A DNA stretch of 64,000 nucleotides from Pseudomonas sp. ML2-2023-3 (GTDB taxonomy: Bacteria > Pseudomonadota > Gammaproteobacteria > Pseudomonadales > Pseudomonadaceae): positions 4,462,001 through 4,526,000 of the forward strand of contig NZ_CP146343.1 in assembly GCF_037055275.1 (NCBI RefSeq), given 5' to 3'. The number at the start of each line of letters is the position of its first letter. The first letter of the stretch is position 1. A program made the translations under genes and the position numbers. The notes under the pieces were generated by a model. The model was not told the DNA's origin and made no database searches. It was given only the letters and a program-made list of their open reading frames with translations. Below, one piece after another: positions 17,340 to 26,900 of the stretch.

Positions 17340-17784
17340 GCTTGATTCCCCGCACCTGATCTACCCCACGGTTGGCCAACTGGTCAGCGCGCTCGTTGCC
17401 AGGATGACCAATGTGTCCGCGTACCCATTGCCACTTCACGGTATGACGGTTGACCTGCTCATCGAGCAACTTCCACAGATCGGCGTTCTTCACCGGTTCC
17501 TTGGAAGCCGTTTTCCATCCGCGTTTTTTCCAGTTGACCATCCATTCGGTGATGCCTTTCATCACGTACTGGGAGTCGGTCACCAGCAACACTTCACACG
17601 GACGCTTGAGCTCTTCAAGCCCACGAATGGCGGCCATCAGTTCCATGCGGTTATTGGTGGTATTGGCTTCGCCGCCCCAGAGCTCTTTTTCAACGCCCTG
17701 GCAGACCAGCAAGGCACCCCAGCCACCCGGGCCAGGATTACCCTTGCAGGCACCATCGGTGAACATTTCAACGCTATCGATCAT
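17332..17784 (-). CDS. rnhA: Ribonuclease HI
   Basis: A 150-residue enzyme. The four catalytic carboxylates are visible: Asp10 in [16 protein letters not shown], Glu in [14 protein letters not shown], Asp in [12 protein letters not shown], and Asp in [12 protein letters not shown]. It removes RNA from RNA-DNA hybrids in the cytosol. It is translationally linked to dnaQ by an eight-base overlap. Length and motif order match the E. coli enzyme. Confidence 0.96.
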   Translation of the reverse strand: MIDSVEMFTDGACKGNPGPGGWGALLVCQGVEKELWGGEANTTNNRMELMAAIRGLEELKRPCEVLLVTDSQYVMKGITEWMVNWKKRGWKTASKEPVKNADLWKLLDEQVNRHTVKWQWVRGHIGHPGNERADQLANRGVDQVRGIKHA

Positions 17785-17869
17785 TACAAACTATCCAGAA
17801 AAGGCTGCTTATGGCCTGACCATCAGCAATGGTCAGTACCTGAGCCGGGCTAACCCGGCCCAACATAAA

Positions 17870-18628
17870 TTAAGATTCGGTGTGGGGCCGATTAACCTTG
17901 GCCATCTGCAGGGGAATCAGCTTGCCCATCGGTTCCCGACGCAAAGGATTGACCGGGCGCAAGCCCACCACCATTTTGCGTGCGACCAGTACATAGAAGC
18001 CGCCACCGGCCAATTGCCAGCTGCCAGCCTTGCGCTCCCAGCCTGAAAAACGGCTCTGCCACGCTTTGGATGCAAGCGGCGGACGATAGCATCCGAAGCG
18101 GCGTTTCTCCAGCGCAAAGCCCAGTAGATTCAGCCAGTCGGCGACGCGTGAAGGTGAAATGCAACGCGCCTTGCGCAGGGCATCCTTGGCGAACACATGG
18201 CGTAACCCCCAACTGCTCCAGGGGTTGATTCCGACAATCAACAAATGTCCGCCGGGTCGCACGCTGCTGGCTGCTTCGCGTAACAAACCATGGGGCGAGA
18301 GGCAAAAATCCAGGCCGTGCTGCAACACCACCACATCCGCTGCATGCTCACACAACGGCCAGGCCTGCTCTTCACAAATGATTTCAACCCCCGGCAGAGG
18401 CGCTCCAAGACGCACACTGCGGCGCACTTGCGCAGCCTGGGGCGGGGATTCGGCGCCAGGGCCGTAATGCACCAGATAGCCGCCGAAAAAGCGCCCCAGC
18501 TCGTCCTCAAGCACACGTTGCTCATCTTCGAGCAACAACTGCCCAAGGGGCCCGGACAGCCATTCGCGCGCAGAACTGATCAGCGCCAGCCACTCAGGGT
18601 CTGCCTGAGCCAATGCTTTATCGATCAT
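17870..18628 (-). CDS. Class I SAM-dependent methyltransferase
   Basis: A 252-residue protein with a Rossmann-type methyltransferase core. [44 protein letters not shown] (about residues 110-155) is the post-II/III region of type 11 methyltransferases. The early glycine-rich motif I is poorly conserved. The start at MIDKALAQ is set by a strong GGAGGAG ribosome site; 37 further in-frame codons lie upstream but would overlap gloB's promoter. The order methyltransferase-rnhA-dnaQ facing gloB is the same as in P. aeruginosa. The methyl acceptor is unknown to me. Confidence 0.82.
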   Translation of the reverse strand: MIDKALAQADPEWLALISSAREWLSGPLGQLLLEDEQRVLEDELGRFFGGYLVHYGPGAESPPQAAQVRRSVRLGAPLPGVEIICEEQAWPLCEHAADVVVLQHGLDFCLSPHGLLREAASSVRPGGHLLIVGINPWSSWGLRHVFAKDALRKARCISPSRVADWLNLLGFALEKRRFGCYRPPLASKAWQSRFSGWERKAGSWQLAGGGFYVLVARKMVVGLRPVNPLRREPMGKLIPLQMAKVNRPHTES

Positions 18629-18701
18629 CGCTCCTCCAACTCGCCATCTACCTATCACAAGTCCTAAGATGCGCCATTGTTTCGCACTTGGGAATTGCAC
18701 C

Positions 18702-19481
18702 ATGTTACAGATCGACGCCCTGCCCGCCTTCAACGACAACTACATCTGGCTGTTACAGGACACCATACAAAAGCGCTGCGCCGTGGTCGATCCGGGTGAT
18801 GCCGCGCCTGTTATGGACTGGCTGGTCCGGCACCCGGACTGGGTACTGAGCGACATTCTGGTCACCCATCACCACTTCGATCATGTGGGGGGTGTTGCGC
18901 AATTGCATGATCATACTGGCGCCAAGGTCTGGGGCCCGGCACTTGAGACCATCCCGGCCCGACAAGTGGCACTCAACGACGGCGACCGTATCGACGTGCT
19001 GGGCCTTGAGTTCCTGGTATCGCTGGTACCCGGCCACACGCTCGGGCACATCGCCTACTATCACGGCGACCCGGCCGGACCCGTGCTGTTTTGCGGCGAC
19101 ACCCTGTTCGCCGCCGGATGTGGCCGACTGTTTGAAGGCACTCCCGAACAAATGCACCACTCCTTGAGCCGCCTGGCTGCGCTGCCTGCTCACACCGCCG
19201 TGTATTGCACCCACGAATACACCCTGAGCAATTTACGCTTCGCCCAAGCGGTCGAACCCGCCAATGCGGATATTGCCGCGCGAGTCGAACAAGTCACGCA
19301 ATGGCGTGCCGAAGGTCGCATCAGCTTGCCATCATCCATAGGCCTCGAATTACTCACAAATCCCTTTTTAAGGGTTAATGAAACATCTGTTAAAGAAAAA
19401 GCTGACGAGTGGAACTCCCTCGACAACGACTCGCCCAGTGCTGTCTTTGCCAGTCTGCGCAGCTGGAAAGACACGTTCTAA
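18702..19481 (+). CDS. gloB: Hydroxyacylglutathione hydrolase (glyoxalase II)
   Basis: A 259-residue metallo-beta-lactamase-fold enzyme. The metal motif [10 protein letters not shown] gives His56, His58, Asp60 and His61. Later ligands are in [30 protein letters not shown] and [14 protein letters not shown]. The C-terminal substrate domain is the normal length. It hydrolyses S-lactoylglutathione to lactate and glutathione in methylglyoxal detoxification. ATG at 18702 begins [16 protein letters not shown], the standard GloB N-terminus. It is divergent from the methyltransferase gene. Confidence 0.96.
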   Translation: MLQIDALPAFNDNYIWLLQDTIQKRCAVVDPGDAAPVMDWLVRHPDWVLSDILVTHHHFDHVGGVAQLHDHTGAKVWGPALETIPARQVALNDGDRIDVLGLEFLVSLVPGHTLGHIAYYHGDPAGPVLFCGDTLFAAGCGRLFEGTPEQMHHSLSRLAALPAHTAVYCTHEYTLSNLRFAQAVEPANADIAARVEQVTQWRAEGRISLPSSIGLELLTNPFLRVNETSVKEKADEWNSLDNDSPSAVFASLRSWKDTF

Positions 19482-19580
19482 AACGGGCTGCGGTTGGCAC
19501 AAAAATTCTGAACAGTTGACCGCACCCCCCCTGCTTTCTAGAATCCCCCGACATTTTTTCCTGAAACTATCCCTCAGCCA

Positions 19581-20981
19581 ATGTCGTCATTTAAAGGTTA
19601 CTCCATCAATTCAGACGCATTGACGCGCTTGGTTAAAGCCATCGCGGTGGCTGTGTCCGCCACTCTCGCGGGCTGCCAATCCATGGATCATTCGGCGCAA
19701 ACCACCGAACGGGCCAGCCTTAAAATCGCCAAACGCATCCCTCAAGAGCCGCTCTGGCTCAGCGAAAAGCCTAGCCCCGTTGCCCCGCAAGATGTCTGGG
19801 AGCGGATGCGCCAGGGCTTCAAGTTGCAGGACGGCCAGAACGTTAACCCCCGCATTGAACAACAGCGCTTGTGGTTCGCCAGCAACCCGTCATTCCTAGA
19901 AAACGCGGGTGAGCGCGGCAGCCTTTATATCCACTACATCGTGGAACGCCTTGAAGAGCGCAACATGCCGCTGGAACTGGCTCTGTTGCCAGCCATCGAA
20001 AGCGCCTACAACCCAATGGCGTATTCACACGCCAATGCGGTCGGCCTCTGGCAATTTATTCCTTCGACAGGCCGCTATTTCAATTTGCGTCAAACCCGTG
20101 CCTACGATGGCCGCCGTGACATCACCGCTTCGACCCTGGCAGCCCTGAACTACCTGAACCGCCTGCACGACATGTTCAACGGTGACTGGCTGCTGGCGCT
20201 GGCGGCTTATAACGCCGGCGAAGGCACCGTAAGCCGGGCCATTGAACGCAATGAAAAGCTCGGTTTGCCGACCGACTACTGGAACCTGCCACTGCCGCAG
20301 GAAACCAAAGACTACGTCCCTAAACTGCTGGCCCTGTCCCAGGTGGTGCTGGCCCCTGAAGCCTACGGCATCAACCTGAACCCGATCGCCAACGAACCCT
20401 ACTTCGAAATGGTCGAAATCAAACAGTCCATGGATTTGTCCCGCGTGGCAGCCCTGGCCGAGATCGACGAAGACGAGATGTTCCAGCTGAACCCGGCTTA
20501 TAAGCAGCGTGCCACCACCGACGGACCGCAACACCTGCTTGTACCCACCTCCAAAGCGCAATTGCTGACCGCCAGCCTTTCCAACCTCAAGCCTGAAGAA
20601 CTCGTTAGCCTGCGTCCTAAAAAGCCTGTATTTGACACCATTGCGAGCACCAAGCCCGCACAGCTGAGCCGCAAGTACCGGGTTAAAAGTGGCGACAACC
20701 TGACGTTGATCGCCAAGGCCAACAAGGTTGATGTCAAAGACTTGCAGCACTGGAACAAACTGAGCGGCAACAACCTCAAGGCCGGCCAGATCCTGGTCAT
20801 GCAGGACTCACGCAAACCTTCTGGCAGAAAACCTACACAATACAAGGTCCAGAAAGGCGATTCGCTGTACATGGTTGCCAAGCGTTTCAACGTTGAAATG
20901 CAACATCTCAAGCGCTGGAATCCAAACAGCGCTAAAGCCCTCAAACCCGGGCAGATGCTGACAGTATCCAAACCGCGTTAA
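19581..20981 (+). CDS. mltD: Membrane-bound lytic murein transglycosylase D (LysM lipoprotein)
   Basis: A 466-residue lipoprotein. The signal peptide ends in a LAGC lipobox near residue 31. An SLT domain follows with the catalytic glutamate in LLPAIESAYNPMAYSHANAVGLW (about residue 140) and the LAAYNAGEGTVSRAI segment. Two LysM repeats for peptidoglycan binding close the protein (about 365-410 and 417-464). It cleaves glycan strands with 1,6-anhydro product in the periplasm, anchored to the outer membrane. It follows gloB with a 99-base gap, as in other Pseudomonas. Confidence 0.95.
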   Translation: MSSFKGYSINSDALTRLVKAIAVAVSATLAGCQSMDHSAQTTERASLKIAKRIPQEPLWLSEKPSPVAPQDVWERMRQGFKLQDGQNVNPRIEQQRLWFASNPSFLENAGERGSLYIHYIVERLEERNMPLELALLPAIESAYNPMAYSHANAVGLWQFIPSTGRYFNLRQTRAYDGRRDITASTLAALNYLNRLHDMFNGDWLLALAAYNAGEGTVSRAIERNEKLGLPTDYWNLPLPQETKDYVPKLLALSQVVLAPEAYGINLNPIANEPYFEMVEIKQSMDLSRVAALAEIDEDEMFQLNPAYKQRATTDGPQHLLVPTSKAQLLTASLSNLKPEELVSLRPKKPVFDTIASTKPAQLSRKYRVKSGDNLTLIAKANKVDVKDLQHWNKLSGNNLKAGQILVMQDSRKPSGRKPTQYKVQKGDSLYMVAKRFNVEMQHLKRWNPNSAKALKPGQMLTVSKPR

Positions 20982-21000
20982 GCACAAGGCTGACCCTGTT

Positions 21001-21046
21001 GCGGGCAAGTTGTTTCCTACACAAAAGTAGGGCACGACTTGCCCGC
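21001..21046. repeat. Intergenic hairpin repeat downstream of mltD
   Basis: Perfect arms GCGGGCAAGT (21001-21010) and ACTTGCCCGC (21037-21046) with an inner CCTAC/GTAGG stem in the loop. It is probably a REP-like element or a terminator without T tail between mltD and the Yej operon. Confidence 0.7.
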
Positions 21047-21136
21047 AGTGCTTTCCAGAGTGGCCTTTTTCCTACAGATACAAGCTGTTACTGTACGGAA
21101 ACCTAAGCCCAATGCCTGGATCGGATCTCTGACTTG

Positions 21137-22966
21137 ATGCGTCCCCTCCTCACGCTATTTATGAGCCTGGCCTTGAGCTCCCCCGCAAGCGCATCCCTGA
21201 GCGAAAGCCACGGTTATGCGCAGTTCGGCACACTCAAGTACCCGGCCACGTTCACCCACTTCGATTGGGTAAACCCTGACGCGCCTAAAGGCGGGACCTT
21301 GAAGGTCATGGCCTTCGGCACCTTTGACACCCTCAACCCCTATACCTTCAAAGGCACCAGCCCGGTATCGACGCCTAATTTTTTGCAATACGGGGTCAAC
21401 GAGCTCAACGAAACCCTGATGGCCGGCACTGGCCAGTACGCGCCATCCGGCGATGAGCCAACATCCAGTTATGGCTTGATCGCACAATCAGTGGAATACA
21501 ACGAAGACCGCAGCTGGGTCGTATTTAACCTACGACCAGAAGCCCGTTTTCACGATGGAAAGCCGATCACTGCCTACGACGTTGCGTTCTCTTACAACCT
21601 GTTGCTCAAAGAGGGCCATCCGCAGTACCGGACCAATCTCCAGGAAGTCCAGCGGGTCGACATCCTGGGGCCCAAACGCATTCGCTTTGTGTTCAAGCGC
21701 GCGAACAACCCCTTGCTGATTTTGCGTCTGGGCGAGTTGCCAGTCCTGCCCCAACACTACTGGGCAAAGCGCGATTTCAAAGCCACGACCTTTGAACCAC
21801 CTCTGGGCAGCGGACCCTATCGCATCACCACAGTTACCCCCGGTCGGCAACTGGTCTTCGAGCATGTGAAAAACTGGTGGGGGGCCAACTTGCCGGTCAA
21901 TCGCGGCAAATACAATTTCGACCGGGTTGAAGTGGAGTTCTACCGCGACAGCGACGTCGCTTTCGAAGCCTTCAAAGCCCGTGAATTCGACATCTATATC
22001 GAACACCAGGCCAAGAACTGGGCCAATGGCTATAACTTCCCCGCGGTCCGCCGGGGAGATGTAGTCAAGGCTGAAATCACTCACCAGATTCCGACTCAAA
22101 CCCAGGGGCTGTTCATGAACAGCCGCCGCGCCAGCTTTGAGCAGGACAAAGTTCGTGAAGCCCTGGGGTTGATGTTCGACTTTGAATGGACCAATCGAAC
22201 GCTGTTCAACGGTGCCTACAAGCGCGCGTCGAGTTTTTATCCCAACAGCGAGTTTTCGGCCAGTGGCATTCCCCAAGGGCATGAATGGCTGATGCTTTCG
22301 CCCTGGCGTAATCAACTGCCGCCCGAACTGTTCAGCCAGGCCTTTGCCCTGCCTCAAACCGACGGCCGCGGCATCCCCCGTGAAACCATGCGCCAGGCGC
22401 TGGGTTTACTGGCCGAAAGCGGCTGGAAGCTGTCCGGGCAACGCCTGCTCAACAGCGAAGGCAAGTCGCTGCGCTTCGAGATATTGCTGGTCAACCCCAA
22501 CCTTGAGCGCATCCTGCAACCCTATGTGGAAAACCTCGCCAGCATCGGCATCGACGCCCGACTGCGCACGGTAGATCGCGCGCAATACAAACAACGGCTG
22601 GATCAGTTCGACTTCGACATGATCCTGATGACCCTCGACCAGACCCTTAGCCCAGGCCTTGAGCAGTGGCAGTACTTCCACTCCAGTCAGGTCAACGTCA
22701 AGGGCAGCAAAAACTATGCAGGCGTTGCCAGCCCGATAGTGGATCAATTGCTCGAACGCTTGCTGGCCGCCCAAAACCGTGACGAGCAATTGTCGGCCGG
22801 GCGAGCGCTTGACCGCGTACTGCTGTGGCAGCACTACATCATTCCTAACTGGTATCTGAACTATCACCGCCTGGCGTACCGCAACCGGTTCGCCTTTGTG
22901 ACTACGCCGCCCTACACCCTGGGCCTTAGCGCGTGGTGGCTTAAGCCTACGGAGAAAAAACAATGA
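21137..22966 (+). CDS. Extracellular peptide-binding protein of ABC transporter (YejA-like, first copy)
   Basis: A 609-residue family 5 solute-binding protein with a short Sec signal peptide (MRPLLTLFMSLALSSPASAS). The mature part opens with the YejA signature HFDWVNPDAPKGGTLKVMAFGTFDTLNPYTFKG. FEAFKAREFDIYIEHQAKNWA and DFEWTNRTLFNGAYKR segments continue the match to YejA. It delivers peptides or peptide-like molecules such as microcin C-type compounds to the YejBEF permease. ATG at 21137 is favoured over the TTG one codon earlier. It is one of two tandem binding proteins, and its stop overlaps the start of the second. Confidence 0.88.
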   Translation: MRPLLTLFMSLALSSPASASLSESHGYAQFGTLKYPATFTHFDWVNPDAPKGGTLKVMAFGTFDTLNPYTFKGTSPVSTPNFLQYGVNELNETLMAGTGQYAPSGDEPTSSYGLIAQSVEYNEDRSWVVFNLRPEARFHDGKPITAYDVAFSYNLLLKEGHPQYRTNLQEVQRVDILGPKRIRFVFKRANNPLLILRLGELPVLPQHYWAKRDFKATTFEPPLGSGPYRITTVTPGRQLVFEHVKNWWGANLPVNRGKYNFDRVEVEFYRDSDVAFEAFKAREFDIYIEHQAKNWANGYNFPAVRRGDVVKAEITHQIPTQTQGLFMNSRRASFEQDKVREALGLMFDFEWTNRTLFNGAYKRASSFYPNSEFSASGIPQGHEWLMLSPWRNQLPPELFSQAFALPQTDGRGIPRETMRQALGLLAESGWKLSGQRLLNSEGKSLRFEILLVNPNLERILQPYVENLASIGIDARLRTVDRAQYKQRLDQFDFDMILMTLDQTLSPGLEQWQYFHSSQVNVKGSKNYAGVASPIVDQLLERLLAAQNRDEQLSAGRALDRVLLWQHYIIPNWYLNYHRLAYRNRFAFVTTPPYTLGLSAWWLKPTEKKQ

Positions 22967-24804
22967 TGCCTTTGCGTACGTTGCTCAACCCCATCGCTGG
23001 CTTACTGTTGACCGGCTTTGCCTGCGTGGCGCTGGCAGCCCCTCAACACGCGTTGACCCTCTATGACGAGCCGCCGAAATACCCGGCCAATTTCAAGCAT
23101 GTCGATTACGTCAACCCGGACGCGCCCAAGGGCGGGACGTTTCGCAAATCCTCGCTTGGCAGCTTTGACAGCCTCAACCCTTTTATCAATAAAGGCGTTC
23201 CGGCCGACGATATAGATCTGACCTTCGATACCCTGGCCCGGCAGACCCTGGATGAACCCTTCACTTCCTACGGCCTGATCGCTGAGAAAATCGAAAAAGC
23301 CCCCGACAACAGCTGGGTGCGCTTTTACCTGCGACCCCAGGCAAAATTCAGTGATGGTCATCCGATTCGTGCCGAAGACGTTGTGTTCAGCTTCGATACC
23401 CTGATGAAAAACGGCTCACCGCTGTACAAGGGCTATTACAGCGATGTCGACCAGGCCATCGCGGAAAACCCGCTGCAGGTGAAATTCACCTTCAAGCACA
23501 ACAAAAATCGCGAGCTGCCACTCATTCTTGGCCAACTCCCGGTTCTGCCCAAGCATTGGTGGGAAACACGAGAATTCGGCAAGGGCAATCTGGAAGTACC
23601 TCCCGGGAGCGGGCCTTACACCATCACCGAAATCAAGCCCGGGCGCTCAATCCGCTACGAACGCAACAAGGACTACTGGGGCAAGGACCTGCCGATCAAC
23701 AAGGGCCTGTACAACTTCGACACCATTACCGTCGATTACTTTCGTGACAACAGCGTAGCGTTCGAAGCGCTCAAGGCCGGGCAATTTGATTACTGGCTGG
23801 AAATCAGCGCCAAGAACTGGGCCGGTGCCTACAACGCTCCCGCGTTCACCCAGGGCCGCTTGAAAAAAGAAGAAATCCGCAATCACAACCCGACAGGCAT
23901 GCAGGGTTTTATCTTCAACCTGCGTAAGCCCATGTTCCAGGATGTTCGGGTGCGCGAAGCCATAAGCCTGCTGTTTGACTTCGAGTGGGCCAACAAGCAA
24001 CTGTTCAGCGGCGCTTATGCACGCACCGGCAGTTATTTCGAAAACTCGGAAATGGCCGCCAAAGCACCGCCCACCGAAGAAGAACTGGCCATTCTGGAGC
24101 CTTTGCGCGGCAAGGTTCCTGACCAGGTGTTCACTGAAGTTTTCAAGCCCAATGTCACTGACGCCAGCGGCATGATTCGCGAGCAGCAACGCCGCGCGTA
24201 TCAGCTGCTGCAAGAAGCAGGCTGGCGAATCGTCGACGACAAGATGGTCGATGCACAGGGCAAGCCGGTCACAATCGAATTTCTGCTGGCACAGACCGAA
24301 TTCGAGCGCATTCTCCTGCCTTTCAAGCGCAACCTCAGCGACCTGGGTATCGACTTGCAGATCCGCCGGGTTGATACCTCCCAGTACCTGAACCGTCTGC
24401 GTTCGCGGGATTACGACATGATTGTGGGCAGCTTTCCCCAGTCCAGCTCACCTGGTAGCGAACAGCGCGAATACTGGGAATCGCTCAGTATCGATAAGCC
24501 CGGCAGCCGTAACTTCATAGGCCTCAAAGACCCGGCCATCGATCAACTGACCGAGGGCCTGATCAATGCCGAGTCCCGCCAGAGCCTGATCAACCATGCC
24601 CGGGCCCTGGATCGTGTCTTGCAATGGGGCTACTACGTCATCCCGAACTGGCACATCAAAACCTGGCGCGTTGCGTACTCAAGTCATATCGGCCACCCCG
24701 AAGTGACGCCAAAATATGACATTGGCACGGCAACCTGGTGGGCAAAACCTGACACCAAACCTGCAACTGCGACTAAACCTACAAGCGCGAGCCTGGAGCC
24801 TTAA
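22963..24804 (+). CDS. yejA: Extracellular peptide-binding protein of ABC transporter (YejA)
   Basis: A 613-residue periplasmic binding protein with a signal peptide ending near GFACVALAAPQHA. HVDYVNPDAPKGGTFRKSSLGSFDSLNPF, FEALKAGQFDYWLEISAKNWAGAYN and DFEWANKQLFSGAYARTGSYFENSE match YejA. It shares these segments with the preceding gene, so the two are tandem paralogues, clearly diverged elsewhere. The ATGA overlap with its neighbour and the immediate start of yejB after its stop mark a single operon. Substrate differences between the two copies cannot be read from the sequence. Confidence 0.92.
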   Translation: MMPLRTLLNPIAGLLLTGFACVALAAPQHALTLYDEPPKYPANFKHVDYVNPDAPKGGTFRKSSLGSFDSLNPFINKGVPADDIDLTFDTLARQTLDEPFTSYGLIAEKIEKAPDNSWVRFYLRPQAKFSDGHPIRAEDVVFSFDTLMKNGSPLYKGYYSDVDQAIAENPLQVKFTFKHNKNRELPLILGQLPVLPKHWWETREFGKGNLEVPPGSGPYTITEIKPGRSIRYERNKDYWGKDLPINKGLYNFDTITVDYFRDNSVAFEALKAGQFDYWLEISAKNWAGAYNAPAFTQGRLKKEEIRNHNPTGMQGFIFNLRKPMFQDVRVREAISLLFDFEWANKQLFSGAYARTGSYFENSEMAAKAPPTEEELAILEPLRGKVPDQVFTEVFKPNVTDASGMIREQQRRAYQLLQEAGWRIVDDKMVDAQGKPVTIEFLLAQTEFERILLPFKRNLSDLGIDLQIRRVDTSQYLNRLRSRDYDMIVGSFPQSSSPGSEQREYWESLSIDKPGSRNFIGLKDPAIDQLTEGLINAESRQSLINHARALDRVLQWGYYVIPNWHIKTWRVAYSSHIGHPEVTPKYDIGTATWWAKPDTKPATATKPTSASLEP

Positions 24805-25878
24805 ATGCTGGCTTATATATTCAGGCGACTGCTGCTGATTATTCCGACGCTATTCGGAATCCTGCTGATTAACTTCGTCATCATCCAGGCCGCGCCCGGC
24901 GGCCCGGTTGAACAGATGATCGCCAAGCTGGAAGGTTTTGATGGCGCCACCAGCCGTATTGCGGGAGGTGGCTCGGAGGTGTCGGTGGCCGGCTCCAACT
25001 ATCGTGGCGCCCAGGGGCTGGACCCGGAGCTGATCAAGGAAATCGAAAAGATGTACGGCTTCGACAAGTCGGCGCCGGAACGCTTGTGGATCATGATCAA
25101 GAACTACGCACAACTGGACTTCGGCGAGAGCTTTTTCCGAGACGCCAAGGTCATTGACCTGATCAAGGAGAAGATGCCTGTTTCAATCTCGCTGGGGTTA
25201 TGGAGCACCCTGATCATGTATCTGGTGTCGATTCCGTTGGGGATCGCCAAGGCTACGCGACATGGAAGTCATTTCGACGTCTGGACCAGTTCATTGATCA
25301 TTGTGGGCTATGCGATTCCCGCCTTTCTGTTTGCCATCCTGCTGATCGTGCTGTTTGCCGGGGGCAGCTACTTTGACTGGTTCCCGTTACGCGGCCTGAC
25401 CTCCAACAACTTCGATGAGCTGAGCGTGGGCGCCAAGATCCTCGATTACTTCTGGCACCTGGCGTTGCCGGTCACCGCACTGGTGATTGGCAACTTTGCC
25501 ACCATGACCTTACTGACCAAAAACAGCTTTCTCGATGAGATCAACAAGCAGTACGTGGTCACCGCCAAAGCCAAGGGTCTGACGAACCATCGAGTGCTCT
25601 ATGGTCATGTGTTCCGCAATGCCATGCTGCTGGTGATCGCAGGTTTCCCGTCGGCGTTTATCGGGATTTTCTTTACCGGCGCCTTGCTGGTTGAAGTGAT
25701 TTTCTCCCTGGATGGCCTGGGCCTGATGAGCTTCGAGGCGGCCATCAATCGCGATTACCCCGTGGTCTTCGGCACCCTGTTTATTTTCACGCTGGTCGGG
25801 CTGGTGGTGAAGCTGATCGGTGACCTCTCATACACCCTGGTTGATCCGCGTATCGACTTTGAAAGCAGGGAGCATTGA
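24805..25878 (+). CDS. yejB: Peptide ABC transporter permease YejB
   Basis: A 357-residue inner-membrane permease with about six membrane segments. It opens [37 protein letters not shown], typical of DppB/YejB, and includes the long soluble loop of YejB after the first helix. The cytosolic coupling loop is [27 protein letters not shown]. It pairs with YejE to form the channel. It starts directly after the yejA stop, and yejE begins two bases after its stop. Confidence 0.95.
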   Translation: MLAYIFRRLLLIIPTLFGILLINFVIIQAAPGGPVEQMIAKLEGFDGATSRIAGGGSEVSVAGSNYRGAQGLDPELIKEIEKMYGFDKSAPERLWIMIKNYAQLDFGESFFRDAKVIDLIKEKMPVSISLGLWSTLIMYLVSIPLGIAKATRHGSHFDVWTSSLIIVGYAIPAFLFAILLIVLFAGGSYFDWFPLRGLTSNNFDELSVGAKILDYFWHLALPVTALVIGNFATMTLLTKNSFLDEINKQYVVTAKAKGLTNHRVLYGHVFRNAMLLVIAGFPSAFIGIFFTGALLVEVIFSLDGLGLMSFEAAINRDYPVVFGTLFIFTLVGLVVKLIGDLSYTLVDPRIDFESREH

Positions 25879-25879
25879 G

Positions 25880-26899
25880 ATGAAATTATCGCCTCTGAAT
25901 CGACGCCGCTTTGCGCGCTTCAAAGCCAATAAACGTGGCTGGTGGTCACTGTGGGTTTTTCTGGTGCTGTTCGGGCTCAGCCTGAACGCCGAATTGATCG
26001 CCAATGACAAACCACTGGTTATCCATTACGACGGGGAACTGTATTTCCCGGCGCTCAAGCGCTACCCGGAGACTGACTTTGGCGGTGAGTTCCCCCTCGA
26101 GGCCAATTACAAAAGCCCGTATATCCGTGAACTGCTGGCCAAGAAAGACGCCTGGGTGCTGTGGCCGCTCATCCCGTACAGCTATCAGAGCATTAACTAC
26201 GACCTGAAAGTGCCCGCTCCAGCGCCGCCTTCAGCGGAAAACTGGCTAGGCACCGATGACCAGGGGCGCGATGTACTGGCCCGAGTGATTTACGGCTTTC
26301 GGATTTCAGTGCTGTTCGCTCTGACCCTGACCGTCTTGAGCTCAATCATTGGCGTGATCGCCGGAGCACTTCAGGGCTTTTATGGCGGCTGGGTTGACCT
26401 TGCCGGTCAGCGCTTTCTGGAAATATGGTCAGGCTTGCCCGTGCTGTACCTGCTGATCATTCTCGCAAGCTTTGTGCAGCCCAACTTCTGGTGGTTGCTG
26501 GGAATCATGCTCCTGTTCTCCTGGATGAGCCTGGTCGACGTAGTACGCGCCGAATTCCTCCGTGGGCGGAATCTGGAATATGTGCGCGCCGCACGCGCAC
26601 TCGGCATGCAGGACATGGCCATCATGTACCGCCACATTCTGCCCAACGCCATGGTCTCCACCATGACGTTCATGCCGTTTATCCTGACCGGCGCCATTGG
26701 CACCCTCACCGCGCTGGACTTTTTGGGTTTCGGCCTGCCGCCAGGCGCTCCGTCACTCGGCGAACTGGTCGCTCAGGGCAAATCCAACCTGCAAGCACCC
26801 TGGCTGGGCATCAGTGCATTCGCGGTGCTGGCCATTATGCTCAGCCTGCTGGTGTTTATCGGCGAGTCCGCTCGCGATGCCTTCGACCCGAGGAAATGA
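25880..26899 (+). CDS. yejE: Peptide ABC transporter permease YejE
   Basis: A 339-residue permease of the DppC/YejE type. It has one N-terminal membrane segment, a periplasmic domain of about 120 residues containing the YejE-specific YFPALKRYPETDFGGEFPL stretch, and then the transport domain with NWLGTDDQGRDVLARVIYGFRIS and the EAA loop YVRAARALGMQDMAIMYRHILPNAM. The start ATG at 25880 has GGGAG just upstream. It couples to the ATPase encoded next. Confidence 0.95.
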   Translation: MKLSPLNRRRFARFKANKRGWWSLWVFLVLFGLSLNAELIANDKPLVIHYDGELYFPALKRYPETDFGGEFPLEANYKSPYIRELLAKKDAWVLWPLIPYSYQSINYDLKVPAPAPPSAENWLGTDDQGRDVLARVIYGFRISVLFALTLTVLSSIIGVIAGALQGFYGGWVDLAGQRFLEIWSGLPVLYLLIILASFVQPNFWWLLGIMLLFSWMSLVDVVRAEFLRGRNLEYVRAARALGMQDMAIMYRHILPNAMVSTMTFMPFILTGAIGTLTALDFLGFGLPPGAPSLGELVAQGKSNLQAPWLGISAFAVLAIMLSLLVFIGESARDAFDPRK

Positions 26900-26900
26900 G

